Shown: piece by piece, positions 51,801 to 58,458 of the stretch | Layout: every line of letters begins with the position of its first letter | Position numbering within the stretch: the stretch's first letter is position 1 | DNA from: VAXT01 sp035318925 | GTDB taxonomy: Bacteria > Actinomycetota > Thermoleophilia > Gaiellales > Gaiellaceae | Length of the DNA stretch: 64,000 bases | Assembly (NCBI GenBank): GCA_035318925.1 | Contig: DATHDS010000037.1 | Span: 7,117 to 71,116, forward strand | Reading direction: 5' to 3' | The notes under the pieces: model-generated | What the model saw: the letters and a program-made list of their open reading frames with translations, nothing else | Told to the model about the DNA's origin: nothing | The model's database searches: none | Translations under genes and position numbers: made by a program

Positions 51801-52224
51801 GTCAGTCGAGCGCTCGTTCTCGTTCGAGCACGACGGCGTCCTCCTGCGCGGCCGCGTTGATGTGTTCCACGAGGCTGATGGCCGGGCGTTCGTGCTCGAC
51901 TACAAGACGAACGTGCTCGAGGGCGCGACCCCCGCTGAGGTCGTCGAGCGCGAGTACCGGCTCCAACGGCTCGTGTATGCGCTCGCGATCCTGCGGGCGG
52001 GCGCCTCCGAGGTCGAGGTCGTGTACCAGTTCCTCGAGCGGCCGGACGACCTCGTCAGTAGCTCCTTCGGGCTCGACGACGTGCCGGCGCTCGAGGTGGA
52101 GCTATCGGCGGCGATCGCGACGATCCAGGCCGGTGAGTTCCGCCCGACGCCGAGCGACTACGCCTGTCCAACGTGCCCCGCGCTCGACCTCGTTTGCGCC
52201 GGGCCGCGCCTCAACGGTGCGTAG
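48868..52224 (+). CDS. addA: AddA-like ATP-dependent helicase-nuclease subunit
   Basis: A 1,118-aa UvrD-family helicase with nuclease domain. Visible motifs are SAGAGTGKTTVLVERFVRAV (motif I), LAITYTERAAGELRGRI, STIHGFCHRLL, LVDEFQDTNRLQ (motif II), LLTIHGAKGLEFKVVIV and RRRLYYVAMTRAIDRLI (motif VI). The C-terminal nuclease has RGRVDVFHEADGRAFVLDYK. Cysteines ERCSYRFYAERI and CPTCPALDLVC bracket the nuclease, suggesting this subunit has an Fe-S staple too. GTG at 48868 is fixed by the GTGA overlap with addB. Confidence 0.93.
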   Translation: MTVVEETRAPNEEQLAAIDAGGLVFVSAGAGTGKTTVLVERFVRAVCDRGLPIDSVLAITYTERAAGELRGRIRARLAELGRHDLARELDGAWISTIHGFCHRLLKAHPFEAGIDPQFRVLDENQSRVLAGEAFEQALEAFCASGDSERIRLLATYRARGLRRMLTGVYETLRSAGRDLVLEIAERPALATRIEELREAARCVLEDTAGLEKAETARESAARALDLLERPPSAERLIDLSDLAARGGPRALFASYEEARHAVEQAALDELAAQDRGLLEELLRRFADAYAGAKEAESALDFEDLQLNARTLLRDHPAIRDRESWRFRSVLVDEFQDTNRLQCELIDLLATEDLFFVGDEFQSIYRFRHADVDVFRERREASGGVLALTENYRSRPEVLDVINHLFSADFGDSFQPLSAAGRFADPAFGAAVELLVTDKATYKDTGTHWRAAEAKHVATRVKDLVDTGEATPGEIVLLFAAGTDAKLYEEALRELGLPTFRATGRDYYHQQQVVDLLAYLRLLHNRYDDEALVTVLASPFVGVSNDALMHLRRAAERRPLFVGLERSLPAGLSDRDAQFFRAFKQRYDRLAGLAPRLSLERLCERIIADHDYDLAVLAQWDGRRRYANLRKLARLARSYEELRGPDVEGFVRFVREQGTVGASELEAVAEEEGTDVIRLLTIHGAKGLEFKVVIVADAGRRGAARDTDEILCLPDGRLGFRVADPSTGTRLATSDYEEVKKVEDEAAEAERRRLYYVAMTRAIDRLIVSGSIDPKRNGDESTPIGWVLARLDAKELEDAADAPVEIERDGARLILRLDRFDGHEPAAIEADETTEDPQLALFALEDGSVAISDAPRLPDLVPLPEPPANRVRALSYSALALYERCSYRFYAERIVGLRETKPSRGSGEGGLAATEIGDAVHVLLEQLDLASPEPPADLAEAVRARHPTATDEEIARIRGLVEDYCRSGLAQRIASLAGASVERSFSFEHDGVLLRGRVDVFHEADGRAFVLDYKTNVLEGATPAEVVEREYRLQRLVYALAILRAGASEVEVVYQFLERPDDLVSSSFGLDDVPALEVELSAAIATIQAGEFRPTPSDYACPTCPALDLVCAGPRLNGA

Positions 52225-52882
52225 CTTCGTCTCCGAGGCCCGGAAGCGCGTCGGGCCGAAGCGGGCGCGAATCGCCCCGATCATCGAGCGGCTCCTCGTC
52301 GAGCACGCGGACGCGACGATCGCCCTCACCTTCGGGAACGAGCTCGAGCTGCTCGTCTCCGTGATGCTCTCGGCGCAGACGACCGACGTGAACGTGAACC
52401 GCGTCACGCCGGCCCTGTTCCGCAAGTACCGCCGGCCCGAGGACTATCTCGCGGTGCCGGTCGAGGAGCTCGAGAACGACATCCGGCCGACAGGCTTCTT
52501 CCGGCAGAAGACGAAGTCGCTGCGCGGGACGATGAAGATGCTGGTCGAGGAGTTCGACGGCCAGGTGCCGCGCACGCTCGAAGAGCTGACGCGCCTCCCC
52601 GGGGTCGCGAGGAAGACGGCGAACGTCGTCGCGTCCGAGCTCGGCCACACACAGGGCATCGTGGTCGACACCCATGTCCGCCGCCTCTCCCAGCGGCTCG
52701 GCCTCACGAGGCACGAAGACCCGGTCAAGATCGAGCGCGACCTGATGAAGATCGTCCCGCGCGAGCACTGGCGCGTCTTCCCGCACCTCCTGATCTGGCA
52801 CGGCCGCCGAATCTGCCTCGCGCGCAAGCCGCGCTGCGAAGACTGCGTCCTCAACGATCTCTGCCCCTCGAGCCGCGTCTAA
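52217..52882 (+). CDS. nth: Endonuclease III
   Basis: Endonuclease III removes oxidised pyrimidines and nicks AP sites. 221 aa with LLVSVMLSAQTTDVNVN, the helix-hairpin-helix LPGVARKTANVV (with catalytic Lys), VVDTHVRRLSQRLGL carrying the catalytic Asp, and the C-terminal [4Fe-4S] cysteines C-x6-C-x2-C-x5-C (CLARKPRCEDCVLNDLC). GTG start at 52217 overlaps addA by 8 nt, giving a DNA repair operon addB-addA-nth. Confidence 0.96.
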   Translation: MRSFVSEARKRVGPKRARIAPIIERLLVEHADATIALTFGNELELLVSVMLSAQTTDVNVNRVTPALFRKYRRPEDYLAVPVEELENDIRPTGFFRQKTKSLRGTMKMLVEEFDGQVPRTLEELTRLPGVARKTANVVASELGHTQGIVVDTHVRRLSQRLGLTRHEDPVKIERDLMKIVPREHWRVFPHLLIWHGRRICLARKPRCEDCVLNDLCPSSRV

Positions 52883-52949
52883 CGGAACGACCGTGTGACG
52901 GTCTGACCGCTGGACCGTTTGACCGTCCGCCAGTCTGTGCCGCCGTTCT

Positions 52950-52976
52950 GACTTAGCAACAGACTGTTGCAAAGTC
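52950..52976. repeat. REP-like 27-nt palindrome, copy 1
   Basis: Structure: GACTT, A, GCAACAG, a central A, CTGTTGC, A, AAGTC. Arms are complementary except for one A-A mismatch. It is the first of three copies within 520 bp (others at 53067-53093 and 53439-53465). Upstream, 52890-52925 carries further GACCGT/ACGGTC half-repeats that can pair and may terminate the nth transcript. Confidence 0.85.
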
Positions 52977-52978
52977 GT

Positions 52979-53037
52979 TTAATTGGTGCCGCCGGGACGT
53001 CGAGTCTGGCTCCGGGACGGCATACGCGCATCGTGCA
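52979..53037 (-). pseudogene. Degraded copy of the 3' end of the 91-aa gene
   Basis: The minus strand here aligns with the last ~20 codons of the gene at 53096-53371. Shared are ATGCG-GTA, CTCGACGTC, GGC-like ACC and the TAA, giving TMRV, LDV and T-stop remnants against TMRVRPPEAILDVLAGTT in the gene. A one-base deletion breaks the frame. Tail copy and flanking REP palindrome form a tandemly repeated unit of about 117 bp. Confidence 0.75.
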
Positions 53038-53066
53038 TCGGAGCACCACTCTGTGCCGCCACCTCT

Positions 53067-53093
53067 GACTTAGCAACAGACTGTTGCAAAGTC
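53067..53093. repeat. REP-like 27-nt palindrome, copy 2
   Basis: Identical to copy 1. On the minus strand it starts 2 nt after the TAA of the 91-aa gene, as copy 1 does for the tail relic. The unit TCTGTGCCGCC plus palindrome plus gene tail is repeated in tandem. Confidence 0.85.
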
Positions 53094-53095
53094 GT

Positions 53096-53371
53096 TTAGG
53101 TGGTGCCCGCGAGGACGTCGAGTATTGCTTCGGGTGGGCGTACCCGCATGGTGATGTCGAGCAACACCTGGCCCACCTCGGGGTCCCGCTTAGCGCTGCG
53201 CAGCAAGTGGACGATCGTCCTTGCCTGTTCGTAGCTCGGTCGGGTCAGACCCAACTCGTCTGCGAGCAAGCCGACTACCCGGTGCGTCTCCGCGATCGGC
53301 CGGCCGGGTTTGTCCAACTTCGCGAGCCCCGCGACGAGTCGTGCGTCGACATGGGGTGCAGCACGCGGCAT
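53096..53371 (-). CDS. Small uncharacterised protein flanked by REP-like palindromes
   Basis: A 91-aa helical protein (MPRAAPHVDARLVAGLAKLD, PIAETHRVVGLLADELGLTR, PSYEQARTIVHLLRSAKRDP, RPPEAILDVLAGTT). The middle looks like a helix-turn-helix (RVVGLLADELGLTRPSYEQAR), so DNA binding is possible. Palindromes lie at 2 nt after its stop and about 70 nt upstream of its start. Its 3' end is duplicated downstream. It could be cargo or a partner of the REP-like repeats. No family recognised. Confidence 0.6.
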   Translation of the reverse strand: MPRAAPHVDARLVAGLAKLDKPGRPIAETHRVVGLLADELGLTRPSYEQARTIVHLLRSAKRDPEVGQVLLDITMRVRPPEAILDVLAGTT

Positions 53372-53438
53372 GAACCGAGTGTGGGCTCCGATGCCGCCAC
53401 GCTCTGTGACAAGAGCGCAACAGTTCGCACCTCACCAG

Positions 53439-53465
53439 ACTTAGCAACAGTCTGTTGCAAAGTCG
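53439..53465. repeat. REP-like 27-nt palindrome, copy 3
   Basis: Same as the other two copies except that the central base is T instead of A. It lies between the start of the 91-aa gene and the 3' end of the PAS-protein gene, 12 nt from that stop codon. With copy 2 it brackets the 91-aa gene. Confidence 0.85.
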
Positions 53466-53477
53466 CTTCGGCTGGGT

Positions 53478-53927
53478 CTAGGCGCGCCTCGTGAGGGCGA
53501 CCATCAGGCCGCCGTCGGCGTCGTAGGCCGGGAAGAAATCTGCCGTCACCTGCTGCTCGAGGCCGCTTCTTGTTCGCACGCCGAGCTTCTCGTCGAGGCG
53601 GCGGACTCCCCATTCGCGGGCCAGCTCGGCCGGGTTCTTGCCCTCCTCGAACCCCGACAGGCCGAACGCATCCATCACCTCTTTGCCGAGCACGTCCTCC
53701 TCGCGGTATCCGGTCAGCTCGAACACTCCGCGGCCGAGCGCGAGGATCCGCCCCTCCGCGTCGCAGACGACGAAGCCTGTCGTCGGCGCGGGGTAATAGT
53801 CATCCAGCAGTTCGAACAGGAAGCCGAAGCCGCAACGCCGGCACGCGGGAGCCTGCTGGGAGAAACCCTCGACCCCGTCGATGTCGACGAGTCTGTGCTT
53901 GCAGTTCGGGCAGATGTACCAGGCCAT
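53478..53927 (-). CDS. Zinc-ribbon plus PAS domain protein
   Basis: A 149-aa protein. N-terminal zinc ribbon (CPNCKHRLV and CRRCGFGF) and then a PAS domain (residues ~45-145: TTGFVVCDAEGRILALGRGV, ELTGYREEDVLGKEVMDAFG, and VTADFFPAYDADGGLMVAL). There is no output domain, so it may be a stand-alone sensor or an adaptor. A TACGAT box 7 nt before the ATG indicates a leaderless promoter, divergent from the DedA gene. Confidence 0.85.
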   Translation of the reverse strand: MAWYICPNCKHRLVDIDGVEGFSQQAPACRRCGFGFLFELLDDYYPAPTTGFVVCDAEGRILALGRGVFELTGYREEDVLGKEVMDAFGLSGFEEGKNPAELAREWGVRRLDEKLGVRTRSGLEQQVTADFFPAYDADGGLMVALTRRA

Positions 53928-53951
53928 CTGCCCGATCGTAGCCAGGCGGTC

Positions 53952-53957
53952 TAACCT
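53952..53957 (+). promoter_or_regulatory. Candidate -10 box TAACCT, leaderless promoter of the DedA gene
   Basis: TAACCT, exactly 6 nt (CGCAGG), then GTG at 53964. The divergent PAS gene has its own box (TACGAT on the minus strand) about 15 bp away. Confidence 0.55.
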
Positions 53958-53963
53958 CGCAGG

Positions 53964-54557
53964 GTGAGTACTTTCGTCCTCGTCGCGCTGCCCGCGAGCG
54001 GCTTCGCCTACGTCTTGGTTGCCCTGCTCGTCGGCGGCGAGTCGTCCGGTGTGCCGGTGCCCGGGGAGACCGCGCTGATCACGGCTGCCGTGCTCGCCTC
54101 GCAGGGAAAGCTCTCGTTGCCCCTCGTCGTGGCAACGGCCGCGGCGTCCGCGATCGTCGGAGACAACTTCGGCTACCTGCTCGGCCGCAAGGGCGCGCGC
54201 CGGCTGCTCACACGCCCCGGGCGGCTCCAGGACCAGCGGCAGGCCTTCCTGCGGCGAGGGGAGGCCTTCTTCGCACGACACGGCGGCAAGACCGTCTTCC
54301 TGGGCCGTTGGCTCCCCTTCCTCCGGGTGACCGCGGCCTGGCTCGCCGGAGCCAACCGCATGCGCTGGCCGAAGTTCCTCGCCTGGAACGCAGCCGGCGG
54401 GATTGCCTGGGCGATCACCGTCGGCGTCCTCGCGTATGTCGTCGGCGAGGCCTTCGTCGCGGTGCTGCACACTGCCGGTTACGTCGCCCTCGCGGTGCTC
54501 GCGGTTGTTGCGATCGCCGCCGTCGCCTGGGCAGTCTTCCGGAGGCGCAGAGGCTAG
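53964..54557 (+). CDS. DedA family membrane protein
   Basis: A 197-aa membrane protein with about five hydrophobic segments. DedA motifs are GVPVPGETALITAAVLASQG, IVGDNFGYLLGRKGARRLL, FFARHGGKTVFLGRWLPFLR and AGANRMRWPKFLAWNAAGG. DedA proteins include undecaprenyl phosphate and phospholipid flippases. GTG start is supported by the -10 box. Its stop overlaps that of the convergent corA gene by 4 nt. Confidence 0.93.
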   Translation: MSTFVLVALPASGFAYVLVALLVGGESSGVPVPGETALITAAVLASQGKLSLPLVVATAAASAIVGDNFGYLLGRKGARRLLTRPGRLQDQRQAFLRRGEAFFARHGGKTVFLGRWLPFLRVTAAWLAGANRMRWPKFLAWNAAGGIAWAITVGVLAYVVGEAFVAVLHTAGYVALAVLAVVAIAAVAWAVFRRRRG

Positions 54558-55471
54558 ATCCAGCCCTTGCGGCGGAAGTACACGAGCTGGAAGGCCGTGC
54601 TCGCGAGAATCCAGCCCCAGGACCACCAATAGCCGAAGCTCCAGTGGAGCTCCGGAATGTGCTTGAAGTTCTGCCCGTAGAGCCCGACGATGAAGGTCGG
54701 GACGAGCAGGATCGAGGCGATCGCGGTCAGCTTCTTCATCACCTCGTTCTGGTCGTTCGAGATCTTCGACTGGTGGTAGTCCCGTGCGCTCGCCACGAGG
54801 TCGCGCGAGAGCTCGAGCCCTTCCGAGGCGCGGAGCAGCTTGTCGTAGGCGTCGGCGAAGTGCAGCTCCACCCCGCGCGGGAAGGCTTCGACTCCTGCTT
54901 CGAGCTCGAGCCGTCCGTCGACGATGCGGCGAACGGCGTCGCGCGTCGGCGCCAGCGTGCGCCGGATGTGGAGGAGGTCGTGGCGCAGATCTGACAGGCG
55001 CTGGCGCACCTTCTCGTTCGCCCACTTCTCGACGTTGTCCTCGAGCTCGTCGATCTCGTCGTTGACGGCGTCGATCAAGTTGAGGTAACGCTCGGCGACG
55101 TCGTCGACGAGGTGGTACAGGATCATCCCCGACTCAGGCTCCTCGCCCTCCGGGCAGATCGTCCTCACCGGGCCGATGTCGTACGGCTCCTCGCCGGGCG
55201 GCGTCTTGCGCACAGTGAGCAGGAACTCTCGGGTGAGGACGACGTCTATCTCCTGGTAGAAGACCCGGTCCTCCTCCGGCACCGCCACCGCGACGAGGAA
55301 GACGCCGAAGACGTAGTCGCCGTGGGTCTGAAGCGTCGGCCTCGGCTCGTCGTCGTGCTCTGCAGCGGCGAGGAGCCGGTCGATCGCGCTCTGCTGCAGC
55401 GTTTTCGGGAGGTGTCCCTCGAGCTCTGCGCGGTCAGGGTCGAGCAGATCGACCCAGGTAGCCCTCGCCAT
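54554..55471 (-). CDS. CorA-family divalent cation channel with a GQN signature
   Basis: A 305-aa CorA/MIT protein: acidic N-terminal domain, long helix (YLNLIDAVNDEIDELEDNVE; LRHDLLHIRRTLAPTRDAVR), first membrane segment and the pore loop YGQNFKHIPEL, then a second membrane segment and a basic C-terminus. Typical CorA has YGMNF; here Met is replaced by Gln, so ion selectivity may differ. ATG immediately follows the trxB TAG, so it is co-transcribed with trxB. Confidence 0.9.
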   Translation of the reverse strand: MARATWVDLLDPDRAELEGHLPKTLQQSAIDRLLAAAEHDDEPRPTLQTHGDYVFGVFLVAVAVPEEDRVFYQEIDVVLTREFLLTVRKTPPGEEPYDIGPVRTICPEGEEPESGMILYHLVDDVAERYLNLIDAVNDEIDELEDNVEKWANEKVRQRLSDLRHDLLHIRRTLAPTRDAVRRIVDGRLELEAGVEAFPRGVELHFADAYDKLLRASEGLELSRDLVASARDYHQSKISNDQNEVMKKLTAIASILLVPTFIVGLYGQNFKHIPELHWSFGYWWSWGWILASTAFQLVYFRRKGWI

Positions 55472-56464
55472 CTAGACCTCTGCGGTTTCGGCCTCGATGC
55501 GGGGCGCCGTGAGGGCTGCCGCCTCGTGCCCTTCCTCGGCCGCGAGCAGGCGCTCGGCGTCGAGAGCGGCCATCGCACCCGTGCCGGCGGCGGTCACCGC
55601 CTGCCGGTAGGTGTGATCGACGACGTCACCCGCGGCGAAGACTCCGGGAATGTTCGTCTTCGTCGAGCCCGGCTGAACGATCAGGTACCCCGGCGCATCG
55701 TGCTCGAGCTGCTCGAGGAAGAGACTCGTATTGGGATCGTGGCCGACCGCGACGAAGAGCCCCTGCGCGGGGAGCTCCCTCGTCTCGCCGGTGTTCAGGT
55801 CCCGGACGAGCGTCGCCCGCACCTTGCCCTCCTCGCCGAGCACCTCGTCGACGACCGCGTTCGTGACGAACTCGATCTTCGGGTTCGCCCGTGCGCGGTC
55901 GAGCATGATCGGAGAGGCGCGGAAATCGTCTCGACGGTGGACGACGTACACCTTGTCCGCGAACTTCGTCAGGAAGATCGCCTCTTCCATCGCGGAGTCG
56001 CCGCCGCCGACGACAACGACGTCCTTGCCCCTGAAGAAGGCGGCGTCGCAGACGGCGCAATACGACACGCCGCGCCCTTGGAGCGCTCGCTCGGACTCGA
56101 GGCCGAGCTGGCGCGCGCTGGCGCCGGTGGCGACGATCACGGCCCGCGCCCGGTACTCGTCGCCGTCCACCTCGACGGTGAACGGCCGTTCGGAGAAGTC
56201 GACCGACGTCACGTCCTCGGTCAGGAACTCCGCGCCGAAACGCTCTGCCTGCGCCCGGAAGTCCTTCATCATCTCGGGGCCGAGGACCCCTTCGGGGTAG
56301 CCGGGGTAGTTCTCGACGTCGCTCGTGATCATGAGCTGGCCGCCGAAGGTGATGCCTTCGATCACGAGCGGATTGAGGTTCGCGCGCGCGGCATAGAGGG
56401 CGGCCGTATAGCCGGCCGGCCCGCCGCCGATGATGATCAGGTCTCGTACGTCCTTGTCAGTCAT
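55472..56464 (-). CDS. trxB: Thioredoxin reductase
   Basis: A 330-aa FAD/NADPH disulfide reductase: LIIIGGGPAGYTAALYAARA (FAD), the redox site CAVCDAAFFRGK, VVVGGGDSAMEEAIFL (NADPH) and GVFAAGDVVDHTYRQAVTAA. The C-terminal tail is longer than in E. coli. ATG at 56464 with GGAG 4-8 nt before it; a TAACCT box about 27 nt upstream is the likely -10. No trxA is adjacent; corA follows in the operon. Confidence 0.96.
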   Translation of the reverse strand: MTDKDVRDLIIIGGGPAGYTAALYAARANLNPLVIEGITFGGQLMITSDVENYPGYPEGVLGPEMMKDFRAQAERFGAEFLTEDVTSVDFSERPFTVEVDGDEYRARAVIVATGASARQLGLESERALQGRGVSYCAVCDAAFFRGKDVVVVGGGDSAMEEAIFLTKFADKVYVVHRRDDFRASPIMLDRARANPKIEFVTNAVVDEVLGEEGKVRATLVRDLNTGETRELPAQGLFVAVGHDPNTSLFLEQLEHDAPGYLIVQPGSTKTNIPGVFAAGDVVDHTYRQAVTAAGTGAMAALDAERLLAAEEGHEAAALTAPRIEAETAEV

Positions 56465-56557
56465 GTCGCTCCAGAGATTTGGACCCTTCCGGGCCTCCAG
56501 GTTATTCAACGAATCGGACCTCTTGAAACTTCCCCTTCTGGCGGGCACGATTCACCC

Positions 56558-57259
56558 CTGCGGCGATTCCGGGTTTATCTGTGGCTTACCGGCGGCACTG
56601 CTCTCGTCGCCCTCCTCGCGTTCCTCGCGGGCACGGCTAACGGGGCCGCACAGCCGAAGCGGATTGCGTTCAGCGTCACCCTCAAGGCGACGGTCACGAA
56701 GGACTGGAATGCCGTCACCGAAACAAGAGAGAACGGGTGCCCGACCTCGCACGGATCCGTTGGCCGACGCACCGTCACGCTCCGCAGCGTGCGGCCGACG
56801 ACCGTGTTCGTGACCTTCCGCAACGGGCGCGTCTTGTACGCGCCGGCGGTCGTGCGGTTCGTCGCGGGCAAGGTCGTCCAGACTGGGGAGCAGAGGACGA
56901 CCGTCCGGTCACCCTGCGCTCCGGGCACGATGCACTCGCCGTGCGCACGCAGGCGACGCCCCGTGAGTGGCGCGAGATTCCGCTTCTTCCGCAGCGCGCG
57001 CAACGAGATCTCGTTCCGCGCGGCGAAGCTCCCCGAGCTCCCCTCGGGTTGCCCGCCGGAATCCGCGGAGGTGCGCGAGATCCGGCCGGGCCTCGCGGAC
57101 GCGCAGGGCGAGCTCTCTGAGGGAACGCTGAAGAATGTGCGCGTTCCGAAACAGACGGCGGTCGGGACCTCCGAGGTGACGATCGACCTCGAGGACCAGG
57201 AGACGGGCCGCGTCGTCGAGCGCGTGCACTGGGAACTGACCTTCGCCCGAAAGCGCTAG
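56558..57259 (+). CDS. Secreted protein of unknown function, probable CTG start
   Basis: A 233-aa protein. From CTG at 56558 it reads LRRFRVYLWLTGGTALVALL, then AFLAGTANGAAQ, an ideal signal peptide with cleavage near residue 30. The frame has no ATG/GTG/TTG between the antisense trxB region and the mature domain. TTGAAA (56523-56528), a 17-nt spacer, CACGAT and exactly 6 nt precede the CTG, which fits a leaderless promoter. Cysteines occur in pairs (NGCPT; SPCAPG...SPCARR; SGCPPE). No family recognised. Confidence 0.75.
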   Translation: MRRFRVYLWLTGGTALVALLAFLAGTANGAAQPKRIAFSVTLKATVTKDWNAVTETRENGCPTSHGSVGRRTVTLRSVRPTTVFVTFRNGRVLYAPAVVRFVAGKVVQTGEQRTTVRSPCAPGTMHSPCARRRRPVSGARFRFFRSARNEISFRAAKLPELPSGCPPESAEVREIRPGLADAQGELSEGTLKNVRVPKQTAVGTSEVTIDLEDQETGRVVERVHWELTFARKR

Positions 57260-57306
57260 CGGGGCTAGGAATAGAATCGCCGCTCTCCCGGGAAAGAGAG
57301 GGGCGC

Positions 57307-58449
57307 ATGGCGGAAACCGTGACATGGGACCGGCTTCGCGAGCTGGCTGAGTTTCGAGCTGAGAAGGGCTGTGCGATCAGCCTCTATCTCGATCTCGACC
57401 CGAGCATCGTGCCCACGGCCGGTGACGCGGATGCTCGCGTGAGCTCGCTGCTCGCGGAGGGCGAACGGCACGCGGGAGCCGGCGGCGGCGGCCTCACGCA
57501 CAACCAGCGAGTCGCGCTGAAGGCCGACTTCGACCGGATCCGCGAGTACTTCGAGAGCGAGTTCGACCGGGACGGCGCGCAGGGGATCGCGATCTTCTCG
57601 GCCGGGCTCGACAACGTCTGGCGCCCGCGTGTGCTCATCGAGTCGGTGCCGGACAAGATCCATGTCGGCCGGACGTTCCATCTGGCGCCGCTCGTGCCGC
57701 TGGTCGGCCGAGGAGAAGGCGCGATCGTCGCGGTCGTCAGCCGCGAGCGGGGCGACCTGCTCCGGCTGAGCTCCGGGCGGCTGGGCGAGATCGCCGACCG
57801 GACCGTCGACGTCCCGGGCCGGCACGATCAGGGTGGGTGGTCGCAGTCCCGCTTCCAGCGCCACATCGAGAAGCTCGTCGGCGAGCATCTCCGCGAGGTG
57901 GCCGAGGAGCTCGACCGGCGGGTGCGCGCGCTGGGCTTGCCGAAGGTGATCGTCGTCTGCTCGGACGACATTCGCACGGAGTTCGAGGAGCTGCTGTCGA
58001 AGGAGACCCGGAGCGCCGTCATCGGCTGGACGAACGCCGAGGCGCACGCGTCTCCTGCCGACCTGCTCGAGCTCGCAGGCCCGATCCTCGACGCGGCACG
58101 TGCCCGGGAGGAAGGCGAGGTCATCGAGCGCTGGCGCGAGGAGGCCGGCCGGGGAGGCCGCGCCGCCTCGGGCTGGAACGAGACGCTCGAGGCAGCCTCG
58201 GACGAGCGGATCGAGGTGCTGCTCTACGCTGAGAACGCCAGCAGGGAGGCCTGGCAGTGCCCAGCGTGCGGTCGGCTTTCGGCCGACGCCGGGCAATGCC
58301 CGCTCGACGGCACGGAGATGGATCGTCACGACGACGGGCTCGATCTCGCCGTGCACCAGACCGTCGCCCACGGGGGGACGGCGTGGGCGATCAGCGCCCA
58401 CCACGATCTCGATCCGGTGGAGGGAGTCGGCGCGCTCTTGCGATACTGA
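57307..58449 (+). CDS. Bacterial eRF1-like (baeRF/Vms1-type) protein with zinc ribbon
   Basis: A 380-aa protein of the bacterial/archaeal eRF1-like superfamily. The N-terminal domain has CAISLYLDLDPSIVPTAGDA, then LTHNQRVALKADFDRIREYF; the middle domain is eRF1-domain-2-like (RERGDLLRLSSGRLGEIADR; FQRHIEKLVGEHLREVAEEL), and the C-terminal domain carries a zinc ribbon (CPACGRLSADAGQCPLDG). Rv2629 of M. tuberculosis and Balon belong to this wider group and bind ribosomes in hibernation. The GGQ-type catalytic motif is not seen. TAGAAT (57272-57277) and a GAGAGGGG ribosome site precede the ATG. Confidence 0.75.
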   Translation: MAETVTWDRLRELAEFRAEKGCAISLYLDLDPSIVPTAGDADARVSSLLAEGERHAGAGGGGLTHNQRVALKADFDRIREYFESEFDRDGAQGIAIFSAGLDNVWRPRVLIESVPDKIHVGRTFHLAPLVPLVGRGEGAIVAVVSRERGDLLRLSSGRLGEIADRTVDVPGRHDQGGWSQSRFQRHIEKLVGEHLREVAEELDRRVRALGLPKVIVVCSDDIRTEFEELLSKETRSAVIGWTNAEAHASPADLLELAGPILDAARAREEGEVIERWREEAGRGGRAASGWNETLEAASDERIEVLLYAENASREAWQCPACGRLSADAGQCPLDGTEMDRHDDGLDLAVHQTVAHGGTAWAISAHHDLDPVEGVGALLRY

Positions 58450-58458
58450 GGTCGGAAC

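Noticed and set aside
52950..53465. CRISPR array
   Set aside because: Three palindromic 27-nt repeats, but spacings are 90 and 345 nt with gene material between, and no cas genes are present.
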